In this document: positions 1-13,263 of the stretch, one piece after another | Layout: each line of letters opens with the position of its first letter | Position numbering within the stretch: position 1 is the first letter of the stretch | Source: Oikopleura dioica | Lineage: Eukaryota > Chordata > Appendicularia > Copelata > Oikopleuridae | Length of the DNA: 64,000 bases | Reading direction: 5' to 3' | Assembly: GCA_907165135.1 (NCBI GenBank) | Contig: OU015569.1 | Span: 9,610,501 to 9,674,500 of the forward strand | Program-made: the position numbers and the translations under genes | Notes under the pieces: model-generated | Database searches by the model: none | What the model was told of the DNA's origin: nothing | Seen by the model: the letters and a program-made list of their open reading frames with translations, nothing else

Positions 1-237
1 CCTTTCTTTCTCGAGATTTTTCTATCCTTCCGGCCTTATCGTTTGAAATAGCGAAGAGTAAGAAGGAGGTTAATTCAAAGATCGTCCCCAAATATTGTCT
101 TAGGATTATCTAATAGTTATTTATTAGTGGTAATGGCTGGACAATAGTATTCTTTTCTTTTATTGCTTTGTCTGGGGCAGTAAATCAGTTCCGTTAGCTT
201 ACATTCGTACATTTTTTTGTTAAATATAGACAGAGAA

Positions 238-2763
238 ATGAGCACTGAAGGTAAAAAACTGGATGAAGGGAAAGGAGAAGGAAAGTCCCGGAAAGATGCG
301 AAGCCATGTCATGATGAGGCTCAGAAGATCATCGACTATCTCCAGAAGAAGTATAACTACCACCATTTGCCGTACGGATCGTCCGCCGACGATGGTCACC
401 AGACGATCTTGACAAAGTGCAAGAACTTGCAGAAAGAGATTCTCTCCGTCTGCAGAAGAATCAAGCGAGCGAATCGCTCTTCAAAGTCCTTGCTCGACGT
501 GCTCAACAACGAGGACGAATCCATCTGCCTTGTTATCAAAAGGAACCAGGTAGGAAGCGCAACATAAACAGTGCTCACCAACAGCGGAAGCTGGCATAAT
601 ATTACTGGCATAATATTACATGCACCGTCACGTATTCAACCCGTTAAAATCTCGTTTCATTTAGGATGGTAGAATTCAAGTCGATGGAAGAAAAGTCTGG
701 CCCCATGCGTTTATGTTTCATCTTTACGCGCTCTTCATCAAGGTCCGGGTTTCAAAGTGTCAGCAGGTCACTTAGTATCTCTCATTCATGGGTGCTTGAG
801 TTCGATGGAACCTGGAAAAGGGGGACAACACCCGTGAGCAATGTGGAAATCATTCTGAGTTGCGAACGAAGGAAAACTTGAAAACTCCATGCAGCTACCC
901 TTTTGCGGCGGAATGGGCGAACGGAGAAAATCTGCTTTGCATCAACCCTTTCCATTACGAAGAAAAACTAAAGATTGAAGTAAACTCGCTGGTTAAGCGA
1001 ACACCACTCACGAAAGGTCCTCCTTCGCGGCCGTCAACAGCCTCGTCGGTGAGAACCGAAGCTTCAGGAAACTCTTTGATGATAGACTCTAATTGTCTTG
1101 AGAAGCTTTCGCTCTCCAAGAATCTGTGGGAAGTGCCTAACAGACGCGAGCGCAAATTCGGCGATGATGAGCTGAAGAACGCCAAGGGTATCATCAAATT
1201 CGAAGAGACAGTCTCGAAGGCACACGAGAAAAGAAACATGCACAACACGAGAAGCAGAAGTCCTAGGTAATTTTTATTATAACGTTCTATTTACTAAAAT
1301 GTACAGAATTTCATTAGCACTTTTTGTTATTGAGTAGGCAGAACTTGCTTAATATATAAACATATTGCTTTAATAAATGTTAGATGAGAATCAATTTTTG
1401 AAGAAGGTCTATAATTTTGTTGTAGACAATGTAACACAACCGGTCGTCAAGTTGCGTCAGATTTGCTAATAAACTATTGACTCAATAGCTACGAAAGCTT
1501 GCTTTATCAAAGAATTTAGACAGGGACGACGCAACCCAGCATGTGTGACTGATTGTGAGCTGATCAAGCTTTCTTTGCAGCCTGTAAACACGGTCAATGA
1601 AGTGAAAAGTCAGCTAGAAGACTTCTCTTTCATGGAAAACGCATTCAATGACGTCCAGGTTGGAGATGTCGGTGACGTAGCCGGGCTGCAACAGATAGAA
1701 GATCAGTTAGGGCTTCAGCCTACGAATGCAAACCAGAACGGTAGCCACGATAATTCGGAGTACTCAATGGTGACACACCCAATTGTGCTTCGCGAGGCAG
1801 CGGAGAAACCTTGGTGCAACGTTTCCGTGTACGAGTGCAACAACAAAATCGAGGTCTACTCAACGGCGAAGACTCAGCTCGGTGTCGAGTACAAGGCGGC
1901 CGATGTAAATAGATACGCCAAGAAGGAGACTCTCAAGGGCAAGGACGCTGCCCAAACGGATATTTTCGACTTGTCCAGCATCTCCAATGTAAATAGGTAA
2001 GAACATATTAGTTTCATTTATGTTTAACACATTCCACTCTAGAAGTACAGACACTTGGGACCTGTTGGAAAAGCTTCAACGAGGCTTGACACTTGTCTAT
2101 GACCGAGAGAAGCGCATCGTCAGTTGCCACAACAATTGCAAGAACCTGAAGATATACGTTCTCTCCTACCTTATGAATGTAGAATGTGGAAAACACGAGC
2201 AATCACTGATCCAAGTAGGCCCAGGTGCGTCTCGTGTCGTTTATGACGGCTACCAACTTGCGAAGACGATCGAAGGCGTCAACTCGACCACACAAAATGA
2301 TTTGCAAAAGTGGGCTCTCATCAGTCAATACGCGAATTACTTTACTGTTTTCCGCATATCTTTCCAACCATGGGGTCCGGAATACACGAAGAAGCGTCTT
2401 ACTGGTAAGCATCTTTTAGTACTTCATCTGAACTCTAGTTTAAGGATAAAATTAATTCACAACTTATTATTATTAGTCATAAGAATGAATTAAAAAATCT
2501 CTTTAGACTGCGATCTGTGGTTGGAAATATTCATGCGTGAATACCTTGACTGGATAAACCAGATCGAGCACCACTATGAATACGTCGTTCACGATGCCGC
2601 ATATGATTCTCCAGAAACGACCCCTCAATATGACCAGATTCAAAATTACGCGCCGGTACAATCACCCGACCCGACCCTACAGCCGGTGCAATCTCCCATG
2701 TCTCAACACCCTATGTCACCGTATAACATGGCCATGTCGCCTAACAACTTGCCTCTTCAGTGA
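238..2763 (+). CDS. SMAD4-like: SMAD4-like co-SMAD transcription factor (MH1 + MH2)
   Basis: Nuclear effector of TGF-beta/BMP signalling by homology. Six exons join in frame: 238-549, 665-742, 860-1266, 1520-1996, 2043-2404, 2507-2763; the introns at 1997-2042 (46 bp) and 2405-2506 are clear GT-AG. The MH1 domain shows DGRIQVDGRKVWPH (hairpin and DNA-contact region) followed by CSYPF and CINPFHYE, which carry the zinc Cys/Cys/His ligands. A long Ser-rich linker follows. The MH2 domain begins WCNVSVYE, has the SNVNR motif, and ends ISFQPWGPEY...WLEIFMREYLDW, closest to the SMAD4 form (GWGPDYP). The tail is Pro/Met/Gln-rich and ends LPLQ, with no SxS phospho-tail, which favours co-SMAD over R-SMAD. 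MH1 and MH2 are both highly diverged. ATG 238 follows a pyrimidine-rich AG that may be a trans-splice acceptor. The third exon boundary is less certain. Confidence 0.85.
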
Positions 2764-3632
2764 GGACATAACACTCTTCTGCTCAACTTTTTAGGGTGCA
2801 CGCTTTATCTCTGATACTTTTTCTTGTTCGCAAAGTCCCTTAAGCGTAAAGCTGGGTCTAATTCTGCATTCTATATGTATTCTTAATAACATTTTCATTC
2901 TCGCGTCCTTACATGTAAATGTATCTACGTCGCCAATTCCCCAATTCAAGTTCAAACCCGTTATGTTCCTTTAACTCAATAACCAGCTTCTACCTGCGTC
3001 AAATTAATAATGTTAAAGCTTCCTCTTATACTTTTTGTTGTTTTAAAGCTTGTAGTAGGCCTTGTACATTGCCTAATGCATTTTGACGTGCAGCAAAAAT
3101 AACCACTCTCGGTGCTTCAATAAACCCGCAAAGTTCAGACACTTGCTTATTCTTTCGGTATAATTATTTTAACACTTGTTTAGCAATAGATGGCGGAAAT
3201 TTTTGCCATCTCCTAAATTTTCGAAATTGTCATGTGAGTATTCTCTTTTTAGTTTATTCGTTGTTAGAGCAGAAATAATTTATTCTTTGTGAACTAGTTT
3301 TTTGTCAGATGGTCAGTTTGAATCTGAAATAATAAGTCATCAGGCAGACAGGAGGGCAGGCTGAAAAAAGAATTCAGTTTTTTTGGATAGGAGTATCATA
3401 TAGCTTGATTAGAGCGGGAACTAGTAATATTATAACAGGGCCCGCCTGAGTTGTCACTTGGATATCATAGGAGTTAATATAAGATATTAATTCTTAGGAA
3501 GAATAATTCAAGGATTATAGCCTTGAGCACGAGCAATGTCACAGACATGCCAATGTTGACATAACCAACTGATTAGTTTGTTTTTCATTTTCGGTGAAGC
3601 ACTGGGATATTTGAAAGAGACTAAGATTTTCT
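2764..3632. other. Intergenic, between convergent genes
   Basis: AT-rich sequence between the SMAD4-like gene (+) and the DSTYK-like gene (-). It should hold both 3' UTRs. I see no coding signal, RNA gene or repeat. Confidence 0.6.
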
Positions 3633-6600
3633 TTAGCCATTCTGGGATCGCGGGGTTGAAGAAACAACGAGTTCGCCAGGTCCAACTGACTTTTGTAGTT
3701 TAACACTTTTGTTTTTCGAGACTTTTTTGCGTTCAATCTCCAAGATAGAACTGAGCTCGCTTTCGATCTCTCCCAATTTTAGACGTTCGTCGGGCTCCAT
3801 TTTCCAGCATTCCTTTGATTTATATTAGAAAATGAACATTTTACTTTTTATTTACCTGCATCAGAGTCCACATTCGCGGGTCGAATTTCGTCAAATGTTC
3901 AGGGCGTGCACCTCTTCGAACGGCGTTCCAGAGGGCTTCTTTACTCGAGCAGCGCTCAAAGTTCTGAGGCAATCTTGTCGATCCAGAGCAGATGTACCAG
4001 AGCTAAAAGAGAAGATGAAGGCGATGTTTGATAAGTAATTAAAAACTGCTCCAGGCTCGTTAGGCACAATCGAACTGGCTAATTGAAGCATCAAGTGGAA
4101 AAATTACCATTATGCCGAGAGCGTAGACATCAATTGAGGCATCATAAGCGCCCTTGAATAGCTCAGGAGGCATGTGAATAGGTGTTCCAACTACCGAGCC
4201 TGAAAGCATCGCGCCTGGTTTACAAAATCCCAAGTCAGAAATTTTCGCGCGATTGTTCCCATCCAGCAAAACATTTTTCAGTTTAATGTCGCGGTGGACG
4301 AGCCCACGGGAATGCAAGTAGCTAAATGAATTTTAAAAAAGATAATAGTGAATAACCCTAACCGAAGTCCATTCACAACATCAAGGGCAACTTGCAACCT
4401 GTCGCAATAAGAAATGCCTTGCTTGATTGCCGTGTAGAGGTCTCGTCGAAGCCTCTCCATTATTAAGAGTACGGCTGGCTGGGAGTTTTCTTCGGGCCCA
4501 TAGGAGTCATAGTCAATAAGAGAACCGTACAGCTTCACTATGTGAGGATGAGGCTCTAGCCACCATTTCGTGTAATAGAACTCAAGCGAGAGATCTCCCC
4601 ACTGCCGATCACCGTCCGGAATGACAGATTTGACGGCGACTCCAATCCTATGCCCCCAGTGATCGGACTGAGCAACAATTCCATATTGACCTGAATACTT
4701 CGTAAAATTCTGCTTGCCAATAACTTGTTTTTACCTCTACCGATTTCACGGCCAATTTTTGGCATTCCATACATAATTAAGTCGCGGAAGGAAGAGTTCT
4801 CGAGCATAAGGCGACCTAGGCGTGGGCACACGTGTCTGCGCAATCGTAATTTTGTGTTTTCAACCTTGTTCAAACGGTTTTGATGTTTTTGATCCAAAAG
4901 CACCATTGAGGTAATAAAGTTCTCGTGAGCTTCGTAAAGACGGTCTGAATATGGAATAAATGACTCGAGAAACCGTTGAGTACAAAATATTCAATCTTGC
5001 CCGCGTTCCGAAAACAAAAAAGGGCGCCTTTCAACGGATACAAAAAATCGACTCTTTGTGTTGCAAGTAAATAGCACTGCCGCATAAGGACAATAATTGC
5101 GAGTCAAATTCCGTTTTTTCAAAGATTGGGTCACCTGACCCCTTCCATCATCGACAGGAAAAACTTACTTTTTATTTGGCGGAGGAGAGCAGTCCCGAGC
5201 TTCCGTGGGCAAAGCAATGCCATCAAATTTGCTACATGCGTTTGTGCCCAACTTGTCGCGGAATTGTCGGCGTCAGCGTGCGTTTTCGGCTGAAATACAC
5301 GTTTGAAGCGGCGAGTGATGACGGCAGAGGTTGGAAGCCCGTCATCAATAGCAAGTGTATGTCCATTAGGCGCGTTGAGCAATTCTGTCAATCTTACAGA
5401 CGGTCGACTTTCACTTTGCTTGTATTCAACCTAAATAAAGTTGATAGCTTGAACACATTATTTAAATTAAATTACCTTCGATTCTAGTAGTTCAAGCGAG
5501 CGTTTTAGTGGTCCTTTATCACCAATATTTTCCAAATTACAAATGATCGAACTGCTTTTTGAAGAAATTTGGTTCAAAACATACTGGTCGACAGTATTAA
5601 TACGCTCATCAAGTTCGCGATTCGACATCCTAGCTCCCTTCTTCCAGTTATTGAGCAATATTTCATGTTTTCCGAGCTCCACTTCTTCAAGAACCATTGC
5701 TATTGACTTCACAATGGCATCATTTACATTTTCTAATGTTACGGAGCTAAAATTTATTCATAATCTCAGAACTTGAAAAAGATATTACCGGTAGAGATCG
5801 AATATTTTCTGTTCTTGCTCTTCTGCGTAGTTGAGACGCTTTGGCGTCATCGTTAAGTCCCTGGACATGTCCATGCATCTGTTCAGTAACTTCGACATAC
5901 ATGATTCTAGCAGACTGATCAAGTGAGTAGAAGCCTAATAAATAACAATTCACAGCTCCCAGGTTGTAACTATTTTACCTGGATCAGATATGCGCGAGCT
6001 TGGCGTCTAATATTAGGCTCCAATTCCACATGAAAGTCAGTGAATGAAGGCAAAAATTGACAACGACTGGCGCGATTTAGCCAGCTCTTAGTTGTGAATC
6101 CCTTTGGATTGAGGTAACCAATATTTTCGAGTTGATCTGCTAGCTCAGACTCCTCTTCATTTTTTGCAGAGCGCACGAAGAGGACAGCTGAGTGAGGAAG
6201 TCTCTTTTGAAGGTATTTTAGATCTTCGAGCTCTCTATGCGTAAAGCTCGCTCGCTCGATTGCATAAATAACGAAGGGGAGACAAACATCCATGGCGGAG
6301 TCGACGATTTCGTCGATTCCAAAGCTGCCGCCACTCGGAGAAACCATGACTGTTGAACCATCTTTCAGCAGAATATGATTTAAGCTGACTTCAATCGCAG
6401 ACTCTTCTATTTTAGACAGTTGACCCTCTTTTTCCGGCAAAAGGATGAGCTCTTTTTTGGCAAGCCCACTTTTTGACGAGCCGTTTGAATCTTCCGAGTA
6501 AGCTGACTCAACAGAGTTTGGAAAGAATTCCAAGTTGACGTAACTTCCACTGTCTCCAACTGTCGCATAATTCTCGAATCCATACTTGATGCGAATCATG

Positions 6601-7149
6601 CGGCCCTCGGTGATTTCTGTTGTTTCTTGCGATACAATAGTTTCTTTGAATAGTTCGTTCACGACAGAGCATTTCGCCTAAAATAATATTCCTTGTTGAT
6701 TGCAGTCCAAGAAGTGTCGCGAAGTGATCGATTCTTGCTACGATTTTACCTGGTAAGTTTGACCGAAAATAGCAATTCCAGATGGAATTCTATCTTGGAT
6801 TGCTTGCAGAATCGGACAAGTGACACTGCCAAGTGCAGGCAACTCTGGAAAGTTGTTTCGCAGCGAGTTGATCTAGAACTCCAAGTTATCATTTGAGCGC
6901 TCTAGTTCATAGAATCACCTGATGAAGAGTGCTGTCATATGATTGTCGCAACTCGTCGGCTTTTCTTCCGAAAACATTGAGCGCTTTTGATATGGGCACG
7001 TTGACCATTGATGATGGCCTTGACTGTAGCTGCTGGAGAAGATGGGAACCTGAAGGACCCACGTCTGAAGGTCCACGCCATCCAGTGGGCGGTGTGTCCA
7101 ACTGAGTTGGAATGGAGAAGCGTGTTTGGTAAGCCAAAGTCGCCGTCAT
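3633..7149 (-). CDS. DSTYK: Dual serine/threonine and tyrosine protein kinase (DSTYK-like)
   Basis: Cytoplasmic dual-specificity kinase by homology. About eleven exons join in frame from ATG 7149 to stop 3633-3635; introns at 6873-6918, 6678-6749, 5935-5978, 5747-5788, 5431-5475, 4945-5168, 4691-4734, 4322-4362, 4003-4107 and 3813-3855. The N-terminal region matches the long DSTYK helical/GTPase-like region ([35 protein letters not shown]). The kinase domain has a glycine-rich start GREIGRGQYG, catalytic Lys in [23 protein letters not shown] in place of DFG (normal for this family), and GTPIHMPPE where MAPE is usual. The C-lobe WYICSG...[12 protein letters not shown]...RGARPEHL is diagnostic. 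Length and domain order fit a full-length gene. The start assumes no further upstream coding exon. Confidence 0.93.
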
Positions 7150-7302
7150 TAAAACGCTTTCAGCGCTCTTCCAGGTTGAGCTTGTGCAGAAAAAGTATGA
7201 TTTCTCCTTTTATGGGCTTAGCAATTGCATGATCACATGTTTGTCCGTTATGTCTCTCTTTTTTCGATTTTTGAAGAAATAAAGATCAAGAGCCCTTCCT
7301 GT

Positions 7303-7485
7303 TTAAACAACGGGATACCACTCAATCAGCTGGCCGCATAGTAGAAGTCGGTGTAAGTCATCATCTCTGGCAAATAAAGTTCGCTGCTGATTTGTGATGT
7401 TATAAATTTCTCGAAGACGAGCAATGTCTCGATTTTTCAGTCTAAAAAAGCCCATAAATATTTCGAAACTTTGGCCTAAACCCAT
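7303..7485 (-). CDS. Small hypothetical protein, 60 aa
   Basis: An ATG-started ORF (7485) reading MGLGQSFEIFMGFF...EWYPVV, with a mixed, non-repetitive composition and an Arg/Leu-rich centre. I do not recognise it. It lies about 150 bp upstream of the DSTYK start on the same strand, so it could be the first cistron of an operon, or a chance ORF. No intron is needed. Confidence 0.35.
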   Translation of the reverse strand: MGLGQSFEIFMGFFRLKNRDIARLREIYNITNQQRTLFARDDDLHRLLLCGQLIEWYPVV

Positions 7486-10362
7486 CCCCGCGAGCAACCT
7501 CTTTTATGGCTTTTTAACGAGCTAGTGTTCTTTGAACCCTGCCTATCTGCGTTGATCTTCTTCTAAGGCTTTAGAATCCAAGCTTCTAAATTAAAACCAA
7601 TACTGAATAGGTTCTCCTCTATCCGTCTCTTTCGGAAATTCGTTGGCAAAAATATAGCTAGAAATGGGGAAAAAGGTCTAAAATTAGTCTTCGTCGCCCA
7701 AGGGTAATAAACAAAAAGTCCTGTTTATTCAATTGTCCCGGATAAAGAGAGACCCACTTTAGCGATTAGCCATTGACGGATGGCTGACCAATTTTCCAAC
7801 ATTTTTCCAAAAAGACGTAAATTATGAAACAATGACAATGTTTTCTCTCTGTTATCATGAGGAATTCTCCATCTTTCAATACTGAGAAAAAAATAATGAT
7901 AAAATCAGTTCTGCTCTGTTTCTCTAAAAAAATCTCGATTTTGTGGATTCCTTTCCTCAGTGAAAATGTCAAACAATACCTCTTGTAGAGGCCAATTTTT
8001 GTCCGAATCAATTATTTGCATTTCAGCTGCGATTTGAAACAGTGATACACTCAAGACTTAAGATCTCTATCTCTCTTCTCTCTGACTATGGCCGTTGCTC
8101 TCTGTTCTAGGCTAGACGTGTACCTTGCTGGGGGGTTTGATAACTTTAGGTCTGAAAGACTGAAAAACCTTAAAAAGGTGTGAATTCAGAAATGACACAT
8201 CTAAGATATTATCAAAAAATCCCTGCTGCGTCGACCGCTAAAGAATGTAATTGAAGAAAAAAATGTTTCACTTTGTTGAAAAAATATTATCTTACGGAAG
8301 CGTTCTGTTGAAAAATCGTGACCGCCGTCGATTACGAAGCTAGCTCTCTTTGAAAATTCGTATTTGAGTTCTCCTTGATTTCGAAAATTTGAATTTCGGT
8401 ACGAGCGCGCAATCTTCCCGCTCAAAAAGTTTGGGAGTACGCCTGGTGGCGCTGTCGAGCTCGATCTCTTTCCGATTTCTGAAAGGAAAATTTTCCACGG
8501 AGTTTTCCCACTGAGTACTGTACTCCCAGCCAACACAATTGTTTGCCCAGTCAGACTTTGTCTACTGAAAAAGGGATTAACTGAAACCAATTTCGCGCTC
8601 GAAATTGCCCGCGATTTTCAACTCTACTGAAGCCTACTGTGTTCACTATCAAAAATGGCTTGAGCTATCTTACTAAGTTATTTTGTTTTTGACCTTTTAT
8701 TTGGCTTCGAACTTTAATGTTTAACAACAACACTACACAACTAATGTTTTTGGGAATCTATCAACATCGGAAGAATAACGACAGAACTGTCAATTTTACG
8801 AGAAGTGAACATTCACAAACTATCATAATCGATAAAAATCTACTTAGACTCGTTAAAACTAGTTAGACCTAGAACTGACCTCAAAACCGTCGCTGGTTTT
8901 TCTGTTTCTTGCCGTTGAAAATATTTAGCGAGGGAAAATAAAAGAAACAAATATTGCCAAGAAATAGCTAGACAATGTTAAGAAGTCAAACACCTTGGCG
9001 AGGTCAGAAGCTCAAATCTGTGTCAATCTTTTTCTTACATAACTAGTAGGTAGTTATATTGCTCTCTCTCTCTGTCTCAAGAAAAAGAAAGCTACCAACA
9101 GTGATTGTCATCCGCTTTAAATCAATTTATGTGGATTTTCTAAAAAAATATTATAAAGAATAATGGGTAAATGAATGGCATTATCTTACAAAGAGGAAAC
9201 CTAGACTGTGTTCTGTAATCTCAGTGGTATTTATGAGCTTAAACGCAATAAAGAATCAAAGTGTTTACATTTTTAAACAAGTTTCGGGGTGAGTGATTTG
9301 CTTGACCTTTGAAGTCGTCTTTGAAATTCGCTCTATGAAAAAGCTCCTCAAAAGATCTGGGTCGATGGTAGCCTGATCTGGGTTGAATTGAAACGACCTA
9401 AAAAGCCACCGCGGCTGGATACTGTAAATTTGAACCATGGGCGCTTGATATCATGCTTTGTTTGTAAAGCACACGCCGTAATTACGAACACTTGACCTTC
9501 ATATCCAAGTGGAGATGTTGAGCTCTTCTAGGGCCAAGTTTTGAAATCAGAAAATGTTGCTGATAATTGCGGCTAAGTCACTACTCGCAAAAGCGGCCGT
9601 TCTCATCAATTGTGCGATAATGGGCACTTGGCTGTAAAAGGTACGTTCCAAATTTTTCGTAAAAAAACTGGCTGACAGAATTTATGATGCGTAGCAGATC
9701 ACAAAAGCAAACGAGAAATCATTTCTGGCTTTTGATTCAAGTCAGGCGCGAAGAAAGGTTCGTTTTTTATTTAATTGGGTCTTTATTGTACAGCAAGGCA
9801 ATATCAACAACGGAAGCACGGAGAACTTCATTTTAATAGTATCTCTAAATACAGAATATTTTGAACCGAAAGAGCAACTTTTTTGTACTCCAATTTTTGC
9901 AGGCTTGCGATAATTTCTAAAAATCGGAGGTAAAATTCCGATTACGCGAGCGTAAAATTGACATTCCCAACGAACATGGCGGCCTTGGTCATCTTTTCAT
10001 ATATTTAATCATCCTTTCATTGTAATATTGCAAAGCAGCAGACGTTATGCTTTTGATTTTATTTTACATAGAGAATGTACTAACTTCGAGCTGCAACAGA
10101 ATTAGAGGCGAGCATGGTGAAATAAGTTCACAGCATCCATACAGGAAGCGTTTTTTTTATCAAGAATTCACGATATTGTTTTTCTGAAAAGTTTCTTTGA
10201 AAAAACGCACATCAAGTGGCGGAGAAAACTGGTGTATATGGGTAAAATCGCAATGCCAGGAATGGTTCTTGAGTCAAGAAATCTTGACTGATGAACTGCT
10301 TTTAAAACTTTAAAATTTAAAAGAAGAGACCATCAAGAGCTAATATACAGGCCGGTCTTATT

Positions 10363-10599
10363 TTGACTGTGAACCAACTTGAACTCACTAATTGTACAAC
10401 AGATGTCCTTACTATTTCCACCAAGCAAGACACGATCAATTTTTGTCAGGGCGAAGTCCGAATCCCTGAGCAGCATTTTCCAGGCAGAGATGATAAATTT
10501 GAGAAAATCCTACCTTTACTGAGTCTTGCTCGCATTCTTACGGATTCATCTAATAAAAAGATCGGGAATTCATTCTCGAGTTTAAATCTGGCAAGATGA
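10363..10599 (+). other. Possible exon of unknown gene
   Basis: Open stretch with QLELTNCTTDVLTI and INFCQGEVRIPEQHFPG. The Cys spacing and hydrophobic pattern are faintly like an extracellular CUB-type domain but are too short to assign. There is no in-frame ATG (the open frame starts at an acg/att run), so it would be internal or broken. It may belong with 10720-10950. Confidence 0.2.
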
Positions 10600-10719
10600 G
10601 CGGTGATTACGGATTCGATGTTGCTTGGCGATGCAGTATAAAGGAAGAAAAACAGGAAAGCCATTCATAATAATTCCGCTAACGAAAACTCGCGAGCGTA
10701 CTATTAAACCTCTGCTTAG

Positions 10720-10950
10720 AAAGCCGCATCAGTATCAATCGAGAGGAACTTGAAGGTTCCCAAAACATTTGAAGCTCTGGTGCTGAAACAATTCGATGAC
10801 ATCATTGAAGAAAACAAGGAATCGATCAAGAAAGCGAACCGAGTTCAAGCAGTTAGAAACTCCTTTGAAAGAATGTGCAGAGACATCGAGAAAGCAACAA
10901 ATAGAAAAGGAAAGAATCACTACCACTACTATTTTGGAAAGGCTTTGTGA
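10720..10950 (+). other. Possible exon of unknown gene, charged helix
   Basis: An open frame reading SIERNLKVPKTFEAL, then a Lys/Glu-rich helical stretch (QFDDIIEENKESIKKANR, FERMCRDIEKATNRK) and a stop after YYFGKAL. It looks like real or recently real coding sequence. No family is recognised, and there is no convincing start codon. Confidence 0.25.
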
Positions 10951-13136
10951 ATGAAAGTACTTTAGATCGGGAACGCCAGTGTGCAGACTTATCCAAGGGA
11001 AAAGAATTCATTCAAAGTAAACTTTCGGAACAGTCACCTGTCTCGCCAATTGACGCTCTTCAGACTTTTTAGAAAAGAAAGGGCTTGAATCAGATCAGCG
11101 CTAGAATTTAGAACAGCATATACTATATAGTGAGTCACTTTTCGTGATATACTTGTGTCCGGACTCCGGAGTGTTGGGAGATAGACTTTTCAAGCAATTG
11201 ACAGTACGTAACTGCTAGATTCTTGGAATGCAATCATGGAGGAGGATGGGCTTTTGCTCGTGTGAAGACAAGAGTTCAGAAACTGCACGACCTGATAAAT
11301 GCTTAAGATTTCCATCAATCTTTCTTCGTTTTTTTGTATATAATTTCCTGCGTGCACCAAATAAAATCGAAACAAGTTGACACTTTTCTTACTTTCTCCT
11401 CGGAAAAATTAAGAAATCATTATTTCTGCGTTATCTTGTTGAATTCAACTTTCAAACATGGGCGGGTTAACGATCGTTCATATTTCGAATGGTCACATTG
11501 AAAACGGCGAAGATTGCGAAAAGTAACCCTAGATCTCGTTTCTTAGACCCAGAATGGAATAGTGGAGGAGCTAGAACATACACAAATGCTTCGAAAAGTT
11601 AAGGGAAGGAACATGAAAGCTATCACGTAAGGAGTGTAGTTAAAAAGCTGGTCACCACTGAGGGTCATTACATTCACAGTTACACCTGGGATGATCGAGC
11701 AAGTACAGAGTAACATTCATCATGTAAACGAATATACTTGACGAAAACGAAGGTTTTTACCAGAAAGCCCTACGATTTTGCTTATTATTATTGAATAAAA
11801 TGCGAATATAATTGAACTTTTGGATTGCTCTTTCGTCCGGAAGTCGCCTCGAAGGGAATAGTGCTACTTTGAATGTGCCGGCGCGGCGAGGAAAGAAAGG
11901 GAGCAAGTCCAAGGTTAGATGAATTATAAAAAGAGGAATTACGAATTCAAAGAAGGCCACAGGAGCCTATGTAAAAATGGAAAAAAAATAATGAAAAGTA
12001 AGTAAAGAGCAAAGACAGTACTCGAGGTGGAACGGAAGGAACTAGCGATAACACTCAGTGTGAAACTGACAAAGAAAAAGTTTATTCAGAAAACAAACTG
12101 TAAATAGTCGCACTTGATAAATAAGGGATCAAAACTTCCTAAGATAATGTTCTGGTCACCGAGTGTTGAGAGAAATGTTAGCCTAACATAAAAAAAAAAC
12201 AGTGCCAGTGCGGGCACAGAGCTGACAAGGTACGAAGAATGGTCCGGTTTGCACCCGCAGTGGCCAGAAAAACCGTGAACCACTGAAAGATTCAGCGACA
12301 CCAGTTTTATAGGTGTCCGGGTCTTTTCAACTTTTGAAGAGGCCCTCGCTTTGAGAGATTTTTTAAATCTTACAATGGCCCAAAAAGAAGCTAGCTGTAT
12401 AGGAGTAATGATTAAATCATTAAGTTCGGATAGATACTTGCTTTAGGATATGAGAAAGTAAATAACATTAATGAGTAGAGAAAGGTTACCGAAGAAACTG
12501 AATATGTAAGCCTTTTTCCAAATAATTTTTTTGCAAAACACTTTCGTTTGCCTTTTTTAAGAACTTGAAATGATATCTTTTAAAGTTTGAGATGAATAGA
12601 AAAATTATACTAAGGCAAATGAATGTCTGAATAGGGAAGTGTGGGTGTGATCCAACCGATCATGAAAAGCAAAATTGTTTGATGGCTTCAATTGGGAGTC
12701 TATTGAACTATGAGGAAGACGACTCCGACCAAAATGATCTGGCTGGGTCAAATCCAAACGACGCGAAGTGTCAAAATTGACAGAAAATTTTAGCGATAAA
12801 AAGGCAAAATGCGCCAAATTAAGAAAATATCAAAATTTGAAGATTTGACGAGGGAGAAAATGGATCTTTGGATCGGTATGGAAAAGGACCCAATTTTGTC
12901 GGGGTTGAGAGAGGAGTTAGAGGTGACTAAATTTTAAAAAATATTAAAATGCGGGTGAACGTTCGAACAAGGACATAGGAGAACAACAGATTTCGCCATT
13001 TCTACAGTTCTCGCGGGAAAGAAGCCGCAGCGTGCGCGTTACCCAAGTGCTGCCCGGAAAATGAACAGAAAATTGAAAAAATGAATGAAGACGAAGACCA
13101 CCTCGCCCAAGAGAGCACTGAACAGGGATCAGCCTG

Positions 13137-13263
13137 ATCGCTTTCGGCTGAAACTGTCTAGGGCGTCATTTTGGTGGGCTCCAGTGGTTGATGTTAATCA
13201 ACAGTCGCAATGACGATTTGAAAAGGTCATTGCGAAAAGTACCGATGCGCAATCGAAAGCGAT
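13137..13263. other. Nested inverted-repeat region (possible structured RNA or small mobile-element remnant)
   Basis: Outer arms ATCGCTTTCG (13137-13146) and CGAAAGCGAT (13254-13263) are perfect inverted copies. Inside are two more perfect hairpins: GTTGAT-GTTA-ATCAAC (13187-13202) and CGCAATGAC-11 nt-GTCATTGCG (13206-13234). The sequence is non-coding. Function unknown. Confidence 0.4.

Noticed and set aside
8201-8590. 129-codon minus ORF
   Set aside because: Ser/Phe/Arg-rich translation without any motif, and no splice partners found.
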